From Betaproteobacteria bacterium HGW-Betaproteobacteria-9 (GTDB lineage Bacteria > Pseudomonadota > Gammaproteobacteria > Burkholderiales > Burkholderiaceae_C), in assembly GCA_002842215.1 (NCBI GenBank), contig PHCC01000023.1, positions 80,939 through 144,938 of the forward strand: a DNA stretch of 64,000 nucleotides. Direction: 5' to 3'. The notes below the pieces were generated by a model. The model saw only the letters and a program-made list of their open reading frames with translations, had not been told where the DNA came from and made no database searches. The position numbers and the translations under genes were made by a program. Shown one piece after another: positions 17,217-25,432 of the stretch (position 1 is the first letter of the stretch; each line of letters opens with the position of its first letter).

Positions 17217-17699
17217 ATGAAACACCTCCTCACCGCCACCGCCTTCACGCTGCTCGCCATGGGCAGCGGCCACGCCCTGGCCCAGAACGTGGTCGCGCCA
17301 CTGAAAGCCACGCCCGCCTCCGCCTACCCGGTGGCGCCCGCGCCTGGGCTGTACCAGGCCTTCGGCGAACAGGCCGGCATCCGCGCCCTGATGGACGACT
17401 TCGTGATCCGCCTGAAGGCCGACGCCCGCATCGGCGAGCAGTTCAAGGAAACGAAACTCGACCACCTCGCCAGGCAGCTGACCGACCAGGTCTGCCAGCT
17501 CGCCGGCGGCCCCTGCGTCTACAAAGGCCCCGACATGAAAGAGGCCCACGCCGAGATGGACGTGACGCGCAGCCACTTCAACGCACTGGTGGAAGTGCTG
17601 CAAATGAGCATGGACGCGCGCAGCATCCCGTTCACGCGCCAGAACCAGTTGCTCGCGCTGCTCGCGCCGATGCACCGCGACGTGGTGAACACGCGATGA
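17217..17699 (+). CDS. Exported group-1 truncated hemoglobin
   Basis: 160 residues from the ATG at 17217. A signal peptide (MKHLLTATAFTLLAMGSGHALAQ) precedes a truncated-globin domain with the B/E helix sequence QAGIRALMDDFVIRL and KEAHAEMDVTRSHF, in which the conserved His is the likely haem-proximal ligand. Export of a globin is unusual; most trHbs are cytoplasmic. It probably senses or handles O2, NO or a redox metal in the periplasm. It follows DUF3034 by 35 bp and overlaps the next start by four bases (ATGA), so these are coupled. Confidence 0.8.
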   Translation: MKHLLTATAFTLLAMGSGHALAQNVVAPLKATPASAYPVAPAPGLYQAFGEQAGIRALMDDFVIRLKADARIGEQFKETKLDHLARQLTDQVCQLAGGPCVYKGPDMKEAHAEMDVTRSHFNALVEVLQMSMDARSIPFTRQNQLLALLAPMHRDVVNTR

Positions 17700-18364
17700 A
17701 CGCGCACACCCTGTCAGGTGCCGCCGCTGCCGCGCTCGCCCTGCTCGCCCTGCTCGCCGGCGCGGCCCAGGCCGCCACGGTGCAGATCACCCTGCTTGCG
17801 CGCGATGGCCAGCCACTGGCCGACGCCGTGGTGCTGGTCGAGCCGGTCAACGGCGCCAAGCCGCCAGTGCCCGCACCGGTGCAGGCAACGATCACCCAGC
17901 AGAAGATGCGGTTCGACCCGGCGCTGACCCTGGTGCCGGTGGGTTCGCGGGTGCGTTTCACCAACCTCGACGGCTGGGAACACCATGTGCGCGGCCTGCC
18001 CGCCGGCCTCGCCGGGCTCAGCGCCGGACCGGGCGCGGGCTTTGAACTGCGACTGGGCGGCAAGGTCGACGGTCAGGTGCCGGAAAGCGCTGAAGTCACG
18101 CTGGGCAGAACCGGCCCGCTGCAGCTGGGTTGCCACATCCACGGTTCCATGCGCGGCTTCCTGTTCGTCACCGACTCGCCTTGGGCGGTCAAGACCGACG
18201 CCGCGGGCGTGGCCACGCTGCAGGGTGTGCCCGAAGGCGCGGCGCGCCTGCGCGTGTGGCACACCGACCAACTGGTCGAAGCCGCGCCCACCGCGCTGAA
18301 CGTGACGCCGCTGACCGCGTTGAATGTGCCCACCCAGGTGCAGCCGCGCCGACGGCGGCCGTGA
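17696..18364 (+). CDS. Exported cupredoxin-like protein
   Basis: 222 residues; the ATG at 17696 overlaps the globin stop. A signal peptide of about 22 residues ends at AQA|AT. The domain contains the type-1 copper set: His in WEHHVRG, Cys-His-His-Met in GCHIHGSMRG. This is the methylamine-utilisation/plastocyanin-like cupredoxin pattern. The protein would carry electrons in the periplasm, possibly with the globin or ferritin-like protein. A C-terminal carboxypeptidase-regulatory-like strand segment (GVATLQGVPEGAARLRVWH) follows. Confidence 0.78.
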   Translation: MNAHTLSGAAAAALALLALLAGAAQAATVQITLLARDGQPLADAVVLVEPVNGAKPPVPAPVQATITQQKMRFDPALTLVPVGSRVRFTNLDGWEHHVRGLPAGLAGLSAGPGAGFELRLGGKVDGQVPESAEVTLGRTGPLQLGCHIHGSMRGFLFVTDSPWAVKTDAAGVATLQGVPEGAARLRVWHTDQLVEAAPTALNVTPLTALNVPTQVQPRRRRP

Positions 18365-19005
18365 TGCGTGCCCTGGCCAGGTTCAATACCCTGTGGGCGA
18401 CGGCGGGTCGCACGCTCCCGCACAATGCGCGCATGCGAGACCAACCCGACGACGAACTCATGGCCCTGATCGACCGCGTGGCCCGGCGCGACGAGCTCGC
18501 CCTGAAAGCGTTGTACGACCAGACCTCGGGCAAGCTCTATGGTCTCGCGCTGCGGGTGGTGCGCAACAACGAGTGGGCCGAAGACGCGCTGCAAGAGACC
18601 TTTCTGCAGATCTGGCGCACCGCGCCCGACTACCGCGCGTCGTTGAGCCCGCCCATGGCCTGGCTCGGCCTGATCGTGCGCAGCCGATCGCTGGACCTGC
18701 TGCGCCGCCGCAAGGCCGAGCGCGAACACCTGACCGACGAAATCGACGACGCCATGGCCGACACGCTCGAAGGCGATTCCCCCAACCCCATGGACACCAG
18801 CCTCGCGAGCCAGCAGGCCTGGGCGCTGCACCAGTGCCTGGCCAAACTGGAGAACAAACAGCGCGAGGTGGTGAGCCTGGCCTACCTGCGCGACCTGAGC
18901 CACGGCGAGCTGGCGCAACAGCTCAAGCTGCCGCTGGGCACGGTGAAAACCTGGATACGCCGCGGGCTGGACCAGCTGCGCAGCTGCATGGCGAGGTACG
19001 CATGA
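18364..19005 (+). CDS. ECF sigma-70 factor
   Basis: 213 residues from the ATG at 18364, which overlaps the cupredoxin stop; family alignment starts at the ATG at 18433, so the shorter start (MRDQPDDELMALI) is also possible. Region 2 is seen in LYGLALRVVRNNEWAEDALQETFLQIW and region 4 in REVVSLAYLRDLSHGELAQQLKLPLGTVKTWIRRG. It is typical of SigK-like ECF factors paired with RskA-type anti-sigma proteins, and such a gene follows. It probably directs its own operon and perhaps the divergent ferritin-like gene. Confidence 0.88.
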   Translation: MRALARFNTLWATAGRTLPHNARMRDQPDDELMALIDRVARRDELALKALYDQTSGKLYGLALRVVRNNEWAEDALQETFLQIWRTAPDYRASLSPPMAWLGLIVRSRSLDLLRRRKAEREHLTDEIDDAMADTLEGDSPNPMDTSLASQQAWALHQCLAKLENKQREVVSLAYLRDLSHGELAQQLKLPLGTVKTWIRRGLDQLRSCMARYA

Positions 19006-19084
19006 GCCCCCCCGCGCCGCTTCGCGTCACCCCCCCAAGGGGGCGGCACTGGCCGTCCGGCAAAGCCGGCCCGGCGGTGCCCTT
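19006..19084 (+). repeat. Gene-3'-end GC-rich three-hairpin repeat, copy E
   Basis: Begins directly after the stop codon of the sigma factor and reads forward: CCCCCCCGCGCCGCTTCGCG, then a hairpin CCCCCC-CAA-GGGGG and a CCGGC/GCCGG stem. It separates the ECF sigma gene from its anti-sigma gene, which starts 66 bases later. Confidence 0.8.
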
Positions 19085-19149
19085 GGGTTGGACCGCTTCG
19101 TGCGGTGCGGGTGGTGCTCCGGCGCCGTGAAAAACAAAATAGCCTGTCC

Positions 19150-19929
19150 ATGAATCTGAGCCAACACCCCGAACTGCTGGACCGTCTGGCCAGCGCCTAC
19201 GCGCTGGGCACCTTGCGCGGTGGTGCGCGCCGCCGTTTTGAAGCACTGGCGCGCGAACAGGCGCCGGTGCGCGCGGCAGCGCTCATCTGGCAAAGCCGCG
19301 TGGCCAGCATGAACGAGCTGCAGGCCCCCGTCGAACCGTCGCCGGTGGTGTGGACCCGCATCCACAACCTGGTGCAAGCCGAGCGTGAGCAGGTGGCCAT
19401 GGCCGCCGCGCACGAAGCGAAAGCGCCCCCCAAACCGGGCGGCTGGCTACGCAGCCTGGCGCTGTGGCGCGGCACCACCGCGACCGGCGCGCTGGCTACG
19501 GTGCTGGCGGTCGTCACGGCTGTGGGCTTGCGCGACGAGATGGGCGCGCAGATCGGTGAGCTGCAGGCCCAGCTGTCAGCGCAACCGCAGATTGAATACG
19601 TGGCCGTGCTCAACGACGAGCAGGCCAGCGCCTCCATGCTGGTGACCTTCGACCCGAAGAACGGCCGACTCACCTTGCAGCGAGTCGGCGGCTACCAGGA
19701 AGCGGCCGACAAGTCGCTGCAGCTCTGGGCGCTACCGCCGGGCGCAGCACCGCGTTCACTGGGCGTGTTGAGCCAGGAGAAGCTGCTGCAACTGGCGGCC
19801 GACCAGCGCGACGTGCGTGAAGTGCCGGCGCTGGCGGTCAGCCTGGAGCCCAAGGGCGGTGTGCCGAGCGAAACCGGACCGACCGGACCGGTGTTGTTCA
19901 AAGGCGCGCTGATCCAGAAGATGTTGTGA
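19150..19929 (+). CDS. RskA-type anti-sigma factor
   Basis: 259 residues from the ATG at 19150. Residues 1-90 form the cytoplasmic sigma-binding part (LDRLASAYALGTLRGGARRRFE...), residues 110-130 the transmembrane helix (LATVLAVVTAVGL), and the rest the periplasmic anti-sigma-K domain (AVLNDEQASASMLVTFDP, AAPRSLGVLS, KGGVPSETGP, LFKGALI). It should hold the adjacent ECF sigma factor at the membrane and release it on a periplasmic signal. The unusual point is the repeat that sits between the two genes. Confidence 0.87.
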   Translation: MNLSQHPELLDRLASAYALGTLRGGARRRFEALAREQAPVRAAALIWQSRVASMNELQAPVEPSPVVWTRIHNLVQAEREQVAMAAAHEAKAPPKPGGWLRSLALWRGTTATGALATVLAVVTAVGLRDEMGAQIGELQAQLSAQPQIEYVAVLNDEQASASMLVTFDPKNGRLTLQRVGGYQEAADKSLQLWALPPGAAPRSLGVLSQEKLLQLAADQRDVREVPALAVSLEPKGGVPSETGPTGPVLFKGALIQKML

Positions 19930-19941
19930 GCGCCGGCGGCC

Positions 19942-20787
19942 TCACTGCCGCGCGGTGCGCACGTTCGCTGGCGGCAGCTGTGGGTGGCTGCTGCGCCAGG
20001 GGTTGATGTCGAGTCCGCCGCGGCGCGTGTAGCGGGCGTAGACCATGAGCTTGGTGGGCTTGCAACGCGCCATGATGTCCATGTAGATGCGCTCGACGCA
20101 CTGCTCGTGGAACTCGTTGTGGTTGCGGAAACTCACGATGTACTGCAGCAGGCCGGCCTGGTGAATCTGCGGGCCACTGTAGCTGATCTGCACGCTGCCC
20201 CAGTCGGGCTGGCCGGTCACCAGGCAGTTGCTCTTGAGCAGGTCGCTGGTGAGGGTCTCGGTCACCGGTTGTTCGTTGAAGGCGGCGCCCAGCAGCTCCG
20301 GCGCGGGCAGGTACAGGCTGCACTCGACATCGAGCCGGTCGATCGACAGACCGGTCAGCTCGCGCACCGGCTCGCAGTCAAACAGATCGGGCATCAAGAG
20401 GCGCACACCCGCCGTGGTCTGCACCGGTCGGCCGTGCCAGATGGCCGCACTGATGTCGTGGCGCATGCGTTCGCGCACGGCGTCAGCGCTGTCGAAGCGC
20501 GTGTTGTTGAAGCTGTTGAGGTAGAGCTTGAACGACTTGCTCTCGACGATGTGGGTGCTCTCGCAAGGCACGGTGATGTGCGCCAGCGCCACCTGCGGCT
20601 TGCCCTTGGGGTTGAGCCAGCTCAGCTCGAACGCGGTCCAGAGGTCGGCACCCAGAAAAGGCAGGCTGCCGGTGATACCGATCTCGCGGCGTTTCGCTTC
20701 GCGCGGCAAGGGGAACAACAGCGACGCATCGTACTGGTCGACGTAGGCTGACGTCTTACCGAGCTGGGAATGTTCTGGGAGGTTCAT
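19942..20787 (-). CDS. queF: NADPH-dependent 7-cyano-7-deazaguanine reductase (preQ0 reductase)
   Basis: 281 residues, start at 20787. It is the long bimodular QueF type. The catalytic Cys lies in [10 protein letters not shown], the substrate-binding segment is [14 protein letters not shown], and the C-terminus [16 protein letters not shown] is nearly invariant in the family. It reduces preQ0 to preQ1 in queuosine tRNA modification. The gene starts 11 bp after the stop of the oxygenase gene, so the two are probably cotranscribed. Confidence 0.95.
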   Translation of the reverse strand: MNLPEHSQLGKTSAYVDQYDASLLFPLPREAKRREIGITGSLPFLGADLWTAFELSWLNPKGKPQVALAHITVPCESTHIVESKSFKLYLNSFNNTRFDSADAVRERMRHDISAAIWHGRPVQTTAGVRLLMPDLFDCEPVRELTGLSIDRLDVECSLYLPAPELLGAAFNEQPVTETLTSDLLKSNCLVTGQPDWGSVQISYSGPQIHQAGLLQYIVSFRNHNEFHEQCVERIYMDIMARCKPTKLMVYARYTRRGGLDINPWRSSHPQLPPANVRTARQ

Positions 20788-20798
20788 GAAAGATCGGT

Positions 20799-21683
20799 TC
20801 AGATGAATTCGCGTTCGCGCAGCCACTTGGTCGCGACCCATTTTTCACCCTGCACCACGGGCGCGCCGCCATGCAGCGTGCGGGTGATCGGGCTGGGCTT
20901 GTCGTAGCTGAAGAACACGGCGTTGCCGCGTTGCGGCGCCACCTCGAGCCCCACGTCCGGAAAGATGGTGCCGCCGCCTTCCGCAGGCTCGTTGAGGTAC
21001 ATCACCAGCGTGGCGAGGCGCTGCCCGCCGCGCTGCAGGATGGTGGGCGTGCCCGGCTCGGCCGGGTCGAAGTAGTCGTAGTGCGGTTTGTATTCGGCGC
21101 CCACCGGGTAGTTGAGCACCTGCATGCCCTCGCCGTTTTCCAGCGGCCAGTTCACCAGGCGGGCGATGCGCGCCTCGATGCGGCGCACCAGCTCACTTTC
21201 ACCGCGGGTGAAAAACATGCCGTTGCTGGTGCGGTCGGGGTTGAGTTCTTCGCCACCGGTCTGGGTCTGCACCGTGAGGGAACGCGCCAGGCGCGGACGG
21301 GCCGCATCGATGAGCGCTTCGCACTCCTCGTCGCTCAACAGCCCACCCAGCACCACCACCCGCGGCTGCGACAGCGTCGCGAGCCCACGGACCTGGCGGT
21401 CGCCGGCGTCCAGGCGCAACAGTGAGGGCGACAGTCTGATCTCGGGCAGGCGCGCGGCGACCGCCTGGGACCGCGCGGGCACGACCGCCGGCACCACACC
21501 GGCGCCTCGGCCATCCCCGCGTTGCCGCCGGTGTTCGCGCAAGCTGTCTTCCAGCGCAGCGGCCGCCAGCTCCTGCCGCCAGCCCACCTTCACCATGGCA
21601 TCCAGCACCGATTCGGGCGAAAAGCCGGCGACGGTCTGCTCCACGATCCAGCGGCGCAGCTCGGGGGTGATGGTTTGCACCAT
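20799..21683 (-). CDS. Prolyl-4-hydroxylase-like 2-oxoglutarate/Fe(II) oxygenase
   Basis: 294 residues from the ATG at 21683 (GGCGGAA upstream; an ATG five codons earlier is possible). The double-stranded beta-helix shows the HxD iron ligand pair in KPHYDYFD, the distal His in RTLHGGAPV and the 2-oxoglutarate Lys/Arg region in WVATKWLRE. The N-terminal 110 residues (helical [19 protein letters not shown]...) are a separate domain. Bacterial relatives hydroxylate proteins or small molecules; the substrate is unknown. Only 11 bases separate its stop from the queF start. Confidence 0.87.
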   Translation of the reverse strand: MVQTITPELRRWIVEQTVAGFSPESVLDAMVKVGWRQELAAAALEDSLREHRRQRGDGRGAGVVPAVVPARSQAVAARLPEIRLSPSLLRLDAGDRQVRGLATLSQPRVVVLGGLLSDEECEALIDAARPRLARSLTVQTQTGGEELNPDRTSNGMFFTRGESELVRRIEARIARLVNWPLENGEGMQVLNYPVGAEYKPHYDYFDPAEPGTPTILQRGGQRLATLVMYLNEPAEGGGTIFPDVGLEVAPQRGNAVFFSYDKPSPITRTLHGGAPVVQGEKWVATKWLREREFI

Positions 21684-21701
21684 GGTTCCGCCCGTCATGG
21701 G

Positions 21702-22478
21702 TCAGGGCTTCTGTTCGCGGCGGAACACCAGGCGGTCGGTGTCGGACGCGGCGGCCACAAAACGGTAACCGTCCAGATCAAACCCCTTGAGCTGCTCGGG
21801 CGTGGTGACGCGGTGTTTCACCGCGTAGCGCACCATCAGGCCGCGCGCGCGCTTGGCGAAGAAACTGATGATCTGGTAGCCGTCGCCCTTGCGCTCTTCG
21901 AACACGCAGTTGACCACGCGCGGCTGCAGCACACGGCGGTCCACCGCCTTGAAATACTCTTCGCTGGCGAGGTTGATCACGACCGGGCTCTTGTCGGCGC
22001 GGGCCCTCTGGTTGAGGTACTCGGCGATCTGGCTGCCCCAGAACTGGTAGAGGTTCTTGCCCCGGGGTGTGACCAGGCGGGTGCCCATCTCCAGCCGGTA
22101 GGGCTGCATCCAGTCGAGCGGGCGCAGCACGCCGTAGAGGCCGCTCAAGATGCACAGGTGCTGCTGCAACCAGTCGAGTTCGGCCTCGCCCAGGCTCTTC
22201 GCGTCGAGCCCGCCGTAGACATCACCATCAAAGGCCAGCACCGCCTGTTTGGAATTTTTCGCGGTGAATTTCGGCACCCAGGCCTGGTAGCGCGCGAAGT
22301 TCAGGCCCGAGAGCTGGTCCGACAGGCCCATGAGATCGGCGATCTGCTGCGGCGACTTGTCGCGCATCACATCGATGAGTTCGATCGCCTGTTTCACGAA
22401 CAGCGGCTGGGTATGGGTCTTGACGTGTGGCGGCGTCTCGTGATCGAGCGCCTTGGCGGGGGAGATGAGGAACAGCAT
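21702..22478 (-). CDS. yaaA: Peroxide stress protein YaaA family
   Basis: 258 residues from the ATG at 22478. The family is clear: [12 protein letters not shown] at the N-terminus, [43 protein letters not shown] and [18 protein letters not shown]. coli YaaA limits free iron during hydrogen peroxide stress; the biochemical activity is not established here. It lies on the same strand as the oxygenase gene, 18 bp upstream of it. Confidence 0.92.
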   Translation of the reverse strand: MLFLISPAKALDHETPPHVKTHTQPLFVKQAIELIDVMRDKSPQQIADLMGLSDQLSGLNFARYQAWVPKFTAKNSKQAVLAFDGDVYGGLDAKSLGEAELDWLQQHLCILSGLYGVLRPLDWMQPYRLEMGTRLVTPRGKNLYQFWGSQIAEYLNQRARADKSPVVINLASEEYFKAVDRRVLQPRVVNCVFEERKGDGYQIISFFAKRARGLMVRYAVKHRVTTPEQLKGFDLDGYRFVAAASDTDRLVFRREQKP

Positions 22479-22507
22479 GTTGGCGTGGACGCAGCGGGAG
22501 GAAACAC

Positions 22508-22532
22508 AAAAAGGGCTTCCCGCAGGAAGCCC
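22508..22532 (-). terminator. Rho-independent terminator
   Basis: Read on the minus strand: GGGCTTCC-TGCG-GGAAGCCC followed by TTTTT. The stem is 8 bp and perfect, lies 22 bases after the DUF3501 stop and before yaaA, and ends the rubrerythrin-Fe-S-DUF3501 transcript. Confidence 0.85.
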
Positions 22533-22553
22533 GATTATGACCAACGGGGCCGG

Positions 22554-23144
22554 TTATTTCAGGTCGCCAGCCAGGCTGGCCAGCGTTTCCATGGGGATCT
22601 GGGTGTGGGCCGGGTAGTGGGTGTGGTCGCAGCCGAGCTTGACCGCCGCGCCGGCCTGGATGGCGGCGCACATGGCTGGCGTGAACTCGAAGCGCACGAA
22701 ATGCACGGCGCTGGTCTTTTCGTCGTTCTCGCGTTCCAAGTCTTCGTCGGCAATCGCGTAGACGCGTGCACACCCCTCGACCTCAACAAACAACCGGTCT
22801 TCCACGCCGATGAGGCGGGCCAGCTCGCGCTTGCGTTCGTTGATGTCGGTGTACTCGATCATCATGGTGGCCTTCCAGTTGCTGCCGTCGGGCACCAGCG
22901 GCGCATAGGCCTCGATCTCCTGCTGGATGCCTTCTTCCTCGAAGATCTTCTCGATGCGCAGCATCTCCTGGATCTGGTAGCGGATGGTCATCTCGCTCTC
23001 GAACTGCAGGTTGACGTGTTCACCCAGCTGCACACTGCGTTGTTTGCGATGGGCGATGACCTCGGGCTTGTGCGCCTTGCGCCACTTGCTGTAGACCTCC
23101 AGGCTCATGAGGCTGTCGGGGGTGATGTGTCCGGTGAGTTGCAT
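22554..23144 (-). CDS. DUF3501 family protein
   Basis: 196 residues from the ATG at 23144, preceded by GAGAGAAC; an in-frame ATG at 23162 overlaps the upstream stop and is a possible alternative start. The family pattern is seen in SLEVYSKWRKAHKPEVIAHR, MLRIEKIFEEEG, WKATMMIEYTDINERKREL and FEFTPAMCAAIQAG. DUF3501 genes are usually found next to an Fe-S oxidoreductase and a rubrerythrin, as here. The role is unknown. Confidence 0.88.
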   Translation of the reverse strand: MQLTGHITPDSLMSLEVYSKWRKAHKPEVIAHRKQRSVQLGEHVNLQFESEMTIRYQIQEMLRIEKIFEEEGIQQEIEAYAPLVPDGSNWKATMMIEYTDINERKRELARLIGVEDRLFVEVEGCARVYAIADEDLERENDEKTSAVHFVRFEFTPAMCAAIQAGAAVKLGCDHTHYPAHTQIPMETLASLAGDLK

Positions 23145-23158
23145 GGTGTTGTTCTCTC

Positions 23159-24508
23159 TCATTTGAGTCCGTAGGCGCGAGCCACCAGCGACAGCGGGTG
23201 TTGAAGTTCGGGCGCGCCCAGGCCGTTCACTTCAAATCCCTGCGCGATGTGGTGGCCGCCGAGCGGACAGTCGGAGCTGATGAAGTCGGGCTTGGCGCCG
23301 TCCTGCATGGTGGCCATGGCCTTGAACACCGGCTTGCCGATTTTCATGGCCTGCTGGTGGTAGGCCTTCTTCACGCCAAAGGTGCCGGCGTGGCCCGAGC
23401 AGCGCTCGATGGTGTTGAGCGTGGTGCCGGGGATCATCTTGAGCATTTCTTCGGTCTTGCGCCCGATGTTCTGCACCCGGCCGTGGCAGGGGATCTGGTA
23501 GCTCACGTTGCCCAGCGGCTGCGGGAATTCCGTCTTGAGCAGGCCGTCGCGCTTGCGAGCCATGAGGTACTCGAACGGGTCCCACATGTGTTCCTTCACG
23601 AGCTGCACGTCGGCATCGTCCGGGAACATGAGCGGGATTTCCTGCTTGAACATCAGCGCGCAGCTCGGCACCGCGGCCAGGATGGCAAAGCCATCTTTCG
23701 CGTACTTCGCCAGCACCGGGATGTTGGCGTTCTTGCTGGCCTGCACCGAATCCAGGTCACCCAGCTCCAGCTTGGGCATGCCACAACACTTTTCCTTCTC
23801 GACAATGACGTAGGGGATGGCGTTGTGGTTCAGGATCTTCAGCAGATCAAGGCCGATCCCGGGCTCGTTGTAGTTGATGTAGCAGGTGGAAAAGATGGCC
23901 ACCTTGCCCGGCGTCTTCGCGCCATCGACCACGTTTGACGACGTGGCCTGCGGCGTACCGGAGCGGAATTTTTTCGTCGCCAGATCGGGCAGCCAGGCGT
24001 CTTTGTCCACCCCGGCCACGCTTTCCATGACGCTGCGCATGACCTGGGTCTTGTTCACCGCGTTGGCCACCTGCACCACGACGGGAATGCCGGCGAACTG
24101 GCCGTGCACGTCGGTGGAGGCCAGGAAACGCTCGGCCAGCTTGACCTCACCCTTCTTGAACTTGATGGCCTTGGCGCGCAGCATGGTGTGCGGAAAGTCC
24201 AGGTTCCACTCGTGCGGCGGCGTGTAGGGGCACTTGGTCATGTAGCAGAGGTCGCACATGTAACACTGGTCGATCACCTTCCAGTAGTCCGCCTTGGCGA
24301 CGCCATCGACCTCCATGGTCGAGCTTTCGTCGACCAGATCGAACAGCGTCGGGAACGACCCGCACAGACTCACACAGCGGCGGCAACCATGGCAGATGTC
24401 GAAGATGCGTTCCAGCTCGACAAAGCACTTCTCCTCGTCGTGAAAGTCGGGACCCTTCCAGTCGAGCGCGTGCCGCGTCGGTGCCTGCAGGTTGCCTTCT
24501 GTGGCCAT
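23159..24508 (-). CDS. Fe-S oxidoreductase (GlpC/heterodisulfide-reductase-like)
   Basis: 449 residues, start at 24508 with GAGGAGC upstream. The N-terminal half has two 4Fe-4S motifs: CHGCRRCVSLCG and CYMCDLCYMTKCPY. The C-terminal part has two CCG-type domains (KCCGMP; RCSGHAGTFG). It transfers electrons between a donor and an acceptor, probably the rubrerythrin encoded just upstream. It overlaps with or abuts DUF3501, and is cotranscribed with it. Confidence 0.9.
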   Translation of the reverse strand: MATEGNLQAPTRHALDWKGPDFHDEEKCFVELERIFDICHGCRRCVSLCGSFPTLFDLVDESSTMEVDGVAKADYWKVIDQCYMCDLCYMTKCPYTPPHEWNLDFPHTMLRAKAIKFKKGEVKLAERFLASTDVHGQFAGIPVVVQVANAVNKTQVMRSVMESVAGVDKDAWLPDLATKKFRSGTPQATSSNVVDGAKTPGKVAIFSTCYINYNEPGIGLDLLKILNHNAIPYVIVEKEKCCGMPKLELGDLDSVQASKNANIPVLAKYAKDGFAILAAVPSCALMFKQEIPLMFPDDADVQLVKEHMWDPFEYLMARKRDGLLKTEFPQPLGNVSYQIPCHGRVQNIGRKTEEMLKMIPGTTLNTIERCSGHAGTFGVKKAYHQQAMKIGKPVFKAMATMQDGAKPDFISSDCPLGGHHIAQGFEVNGLGAPELQHPLSLVARAYGLK

Positions 24509-24614
24509 GTGGTGCTCCTCTGGTCGCGCTCTGTGGCGCGGTTGATCGTGGGCTTTTGAAAGCGCTGGGCTTCAGCGCTTTCAAAAACGGCGTCCTAAGG
24601 GAAGACCCAGAACG

Positions 24615-24688
24615 CCGCGGAACCGGCTTTGCCGGGCCGCCAGCGTTGCCCCCTTGAGGGGGTCGCGCGCAGCGCGGCGGGGGTGGGC
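24615..24688 (-). repeat. Gene-3'-end GC-rich three-hairpin repeat, copy F
   Basis: Canonical copy with CCGGC/GCCGG, CCCCC-TTGA-GGGGG and the GCGC-rich GCGCGCAGCGCGGCGGGGGTG block. It lies between the rubrerythrin stop (at 24693) and the Fe-S oxidoreductase start, oriented with rubrerythrin. Confidence 0.85.
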
Positions 24689-24692
24689 CAAT

Positions 24693-25115
24693 TCAGTCCA
24701 CCAGTTCGTTCAGCGCCTTGGTATAGCGGTTGGCGTGCGAGCGCTCGGCCTTGGCCAGGGTCTCGAACCAGTCGGCGATTTCATCAAAGCCCTCTTCGCG
24801 CGCGGTCTTGGCCATGCCCGGGTACATGTCGGTGTACTCGTGGGTTTCACCCGCGACGGCCGATTCCAGGTTCTTGCGCGTGGGGCCGATGGGCAGTCCG
24901 GTGGCGGGGTCGCCCGACTGCTCCAGGAACTCCAGATGGCCGTGGGCGTGACCGGTCTCGCCTTCGGCGGTCGAACGGAACAGCGCTGCCACGTCGTTCT
25001 GGCCTTCCACGTCGGCCTTGTTCGCGAAGTACAGGTAACGGCGGTTGGCCTGCGATTCGCCAGCGAAGGCGTCTTTCAGGCACTGCTCGGTTTTCGAGCC
25101 TTTCAATGCGGCCAT
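24693..25115 (-). CDS. Rubrerythrin (di-iron ferritin-like, without rubredoxin domain)
   Basis: 140 residues from the ATG at 25115 with AAGGAGA upstream. The four-helix di-iron set is kept: [44 protein letters not shown] and [15 protein letters not shown]. The usual C-terminal rubredoxin FeS4 domain is absent, so another protein must pass electrons; the downstream Fe-S oxidoreductase is the obvious candidate. It reduces peroxide. It is the first gene of the three-gene operon. Confidence 0.9.
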   Translation of the reverse strand: MAALKGSKTEQCLKDAFAGESQANRRYLYFANKADVEGQNDVAALFRSTAEGETGHAHGHLEFLEQSGDPATGLPIGPTRKNLESAVAGETHEYTDMYPGMAKTAREEGFDEIADWFETLAKAERSHANRYTKALNELVD

Positions 25116-25432
25116 GGGGTATCTCCTTGTCGTGGTTGAAGAAACGCCCAACCAGGTGCCCACGCCGGACAACCCCGTTGAGACAGATGGCACCTTACGC
25201 CCGTTGGCAGACCCCGTCTAATTGTTCTGGCCTATGTGTCACATTGTTTATAGCTATCTACTTGATAGATCGAATAATGGTTCTCAACCTCATCGACAGC
25301 ACGGCCAGAAACCCGCAAACTGGCGCGGTTACGCTTGGTACCAAATTGTCATGGGATGAATCACTTTCGCGGTCCTGAACAACGACCGCCCGGGCATGAT
25401 GGCCCGTGTACAGAACCGAAGAGGACCCATTC
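25116..25432. promoter_or_regulatory. Divergent regulatory region between rubrerythrin and FAD monooxygenase
   Basis: 317 bp without a gene, AT-rich near 25220-25290. It contains the inverted repeat CTATC-tactt-GATAG at 25254-25268, a spacing typical of dimeric regulator sites. No gene for a regulator is adjacent. I see nothing else that can be named in the rest. Confidence 0.45.

Noticed and set aside
25248..25275. Possible OxyR binding site upstream of rubrerythrin
   Set aside because: Only part of the ATAG-N7-CTAT spacing is met; the inverted repeat there has a different spacing.
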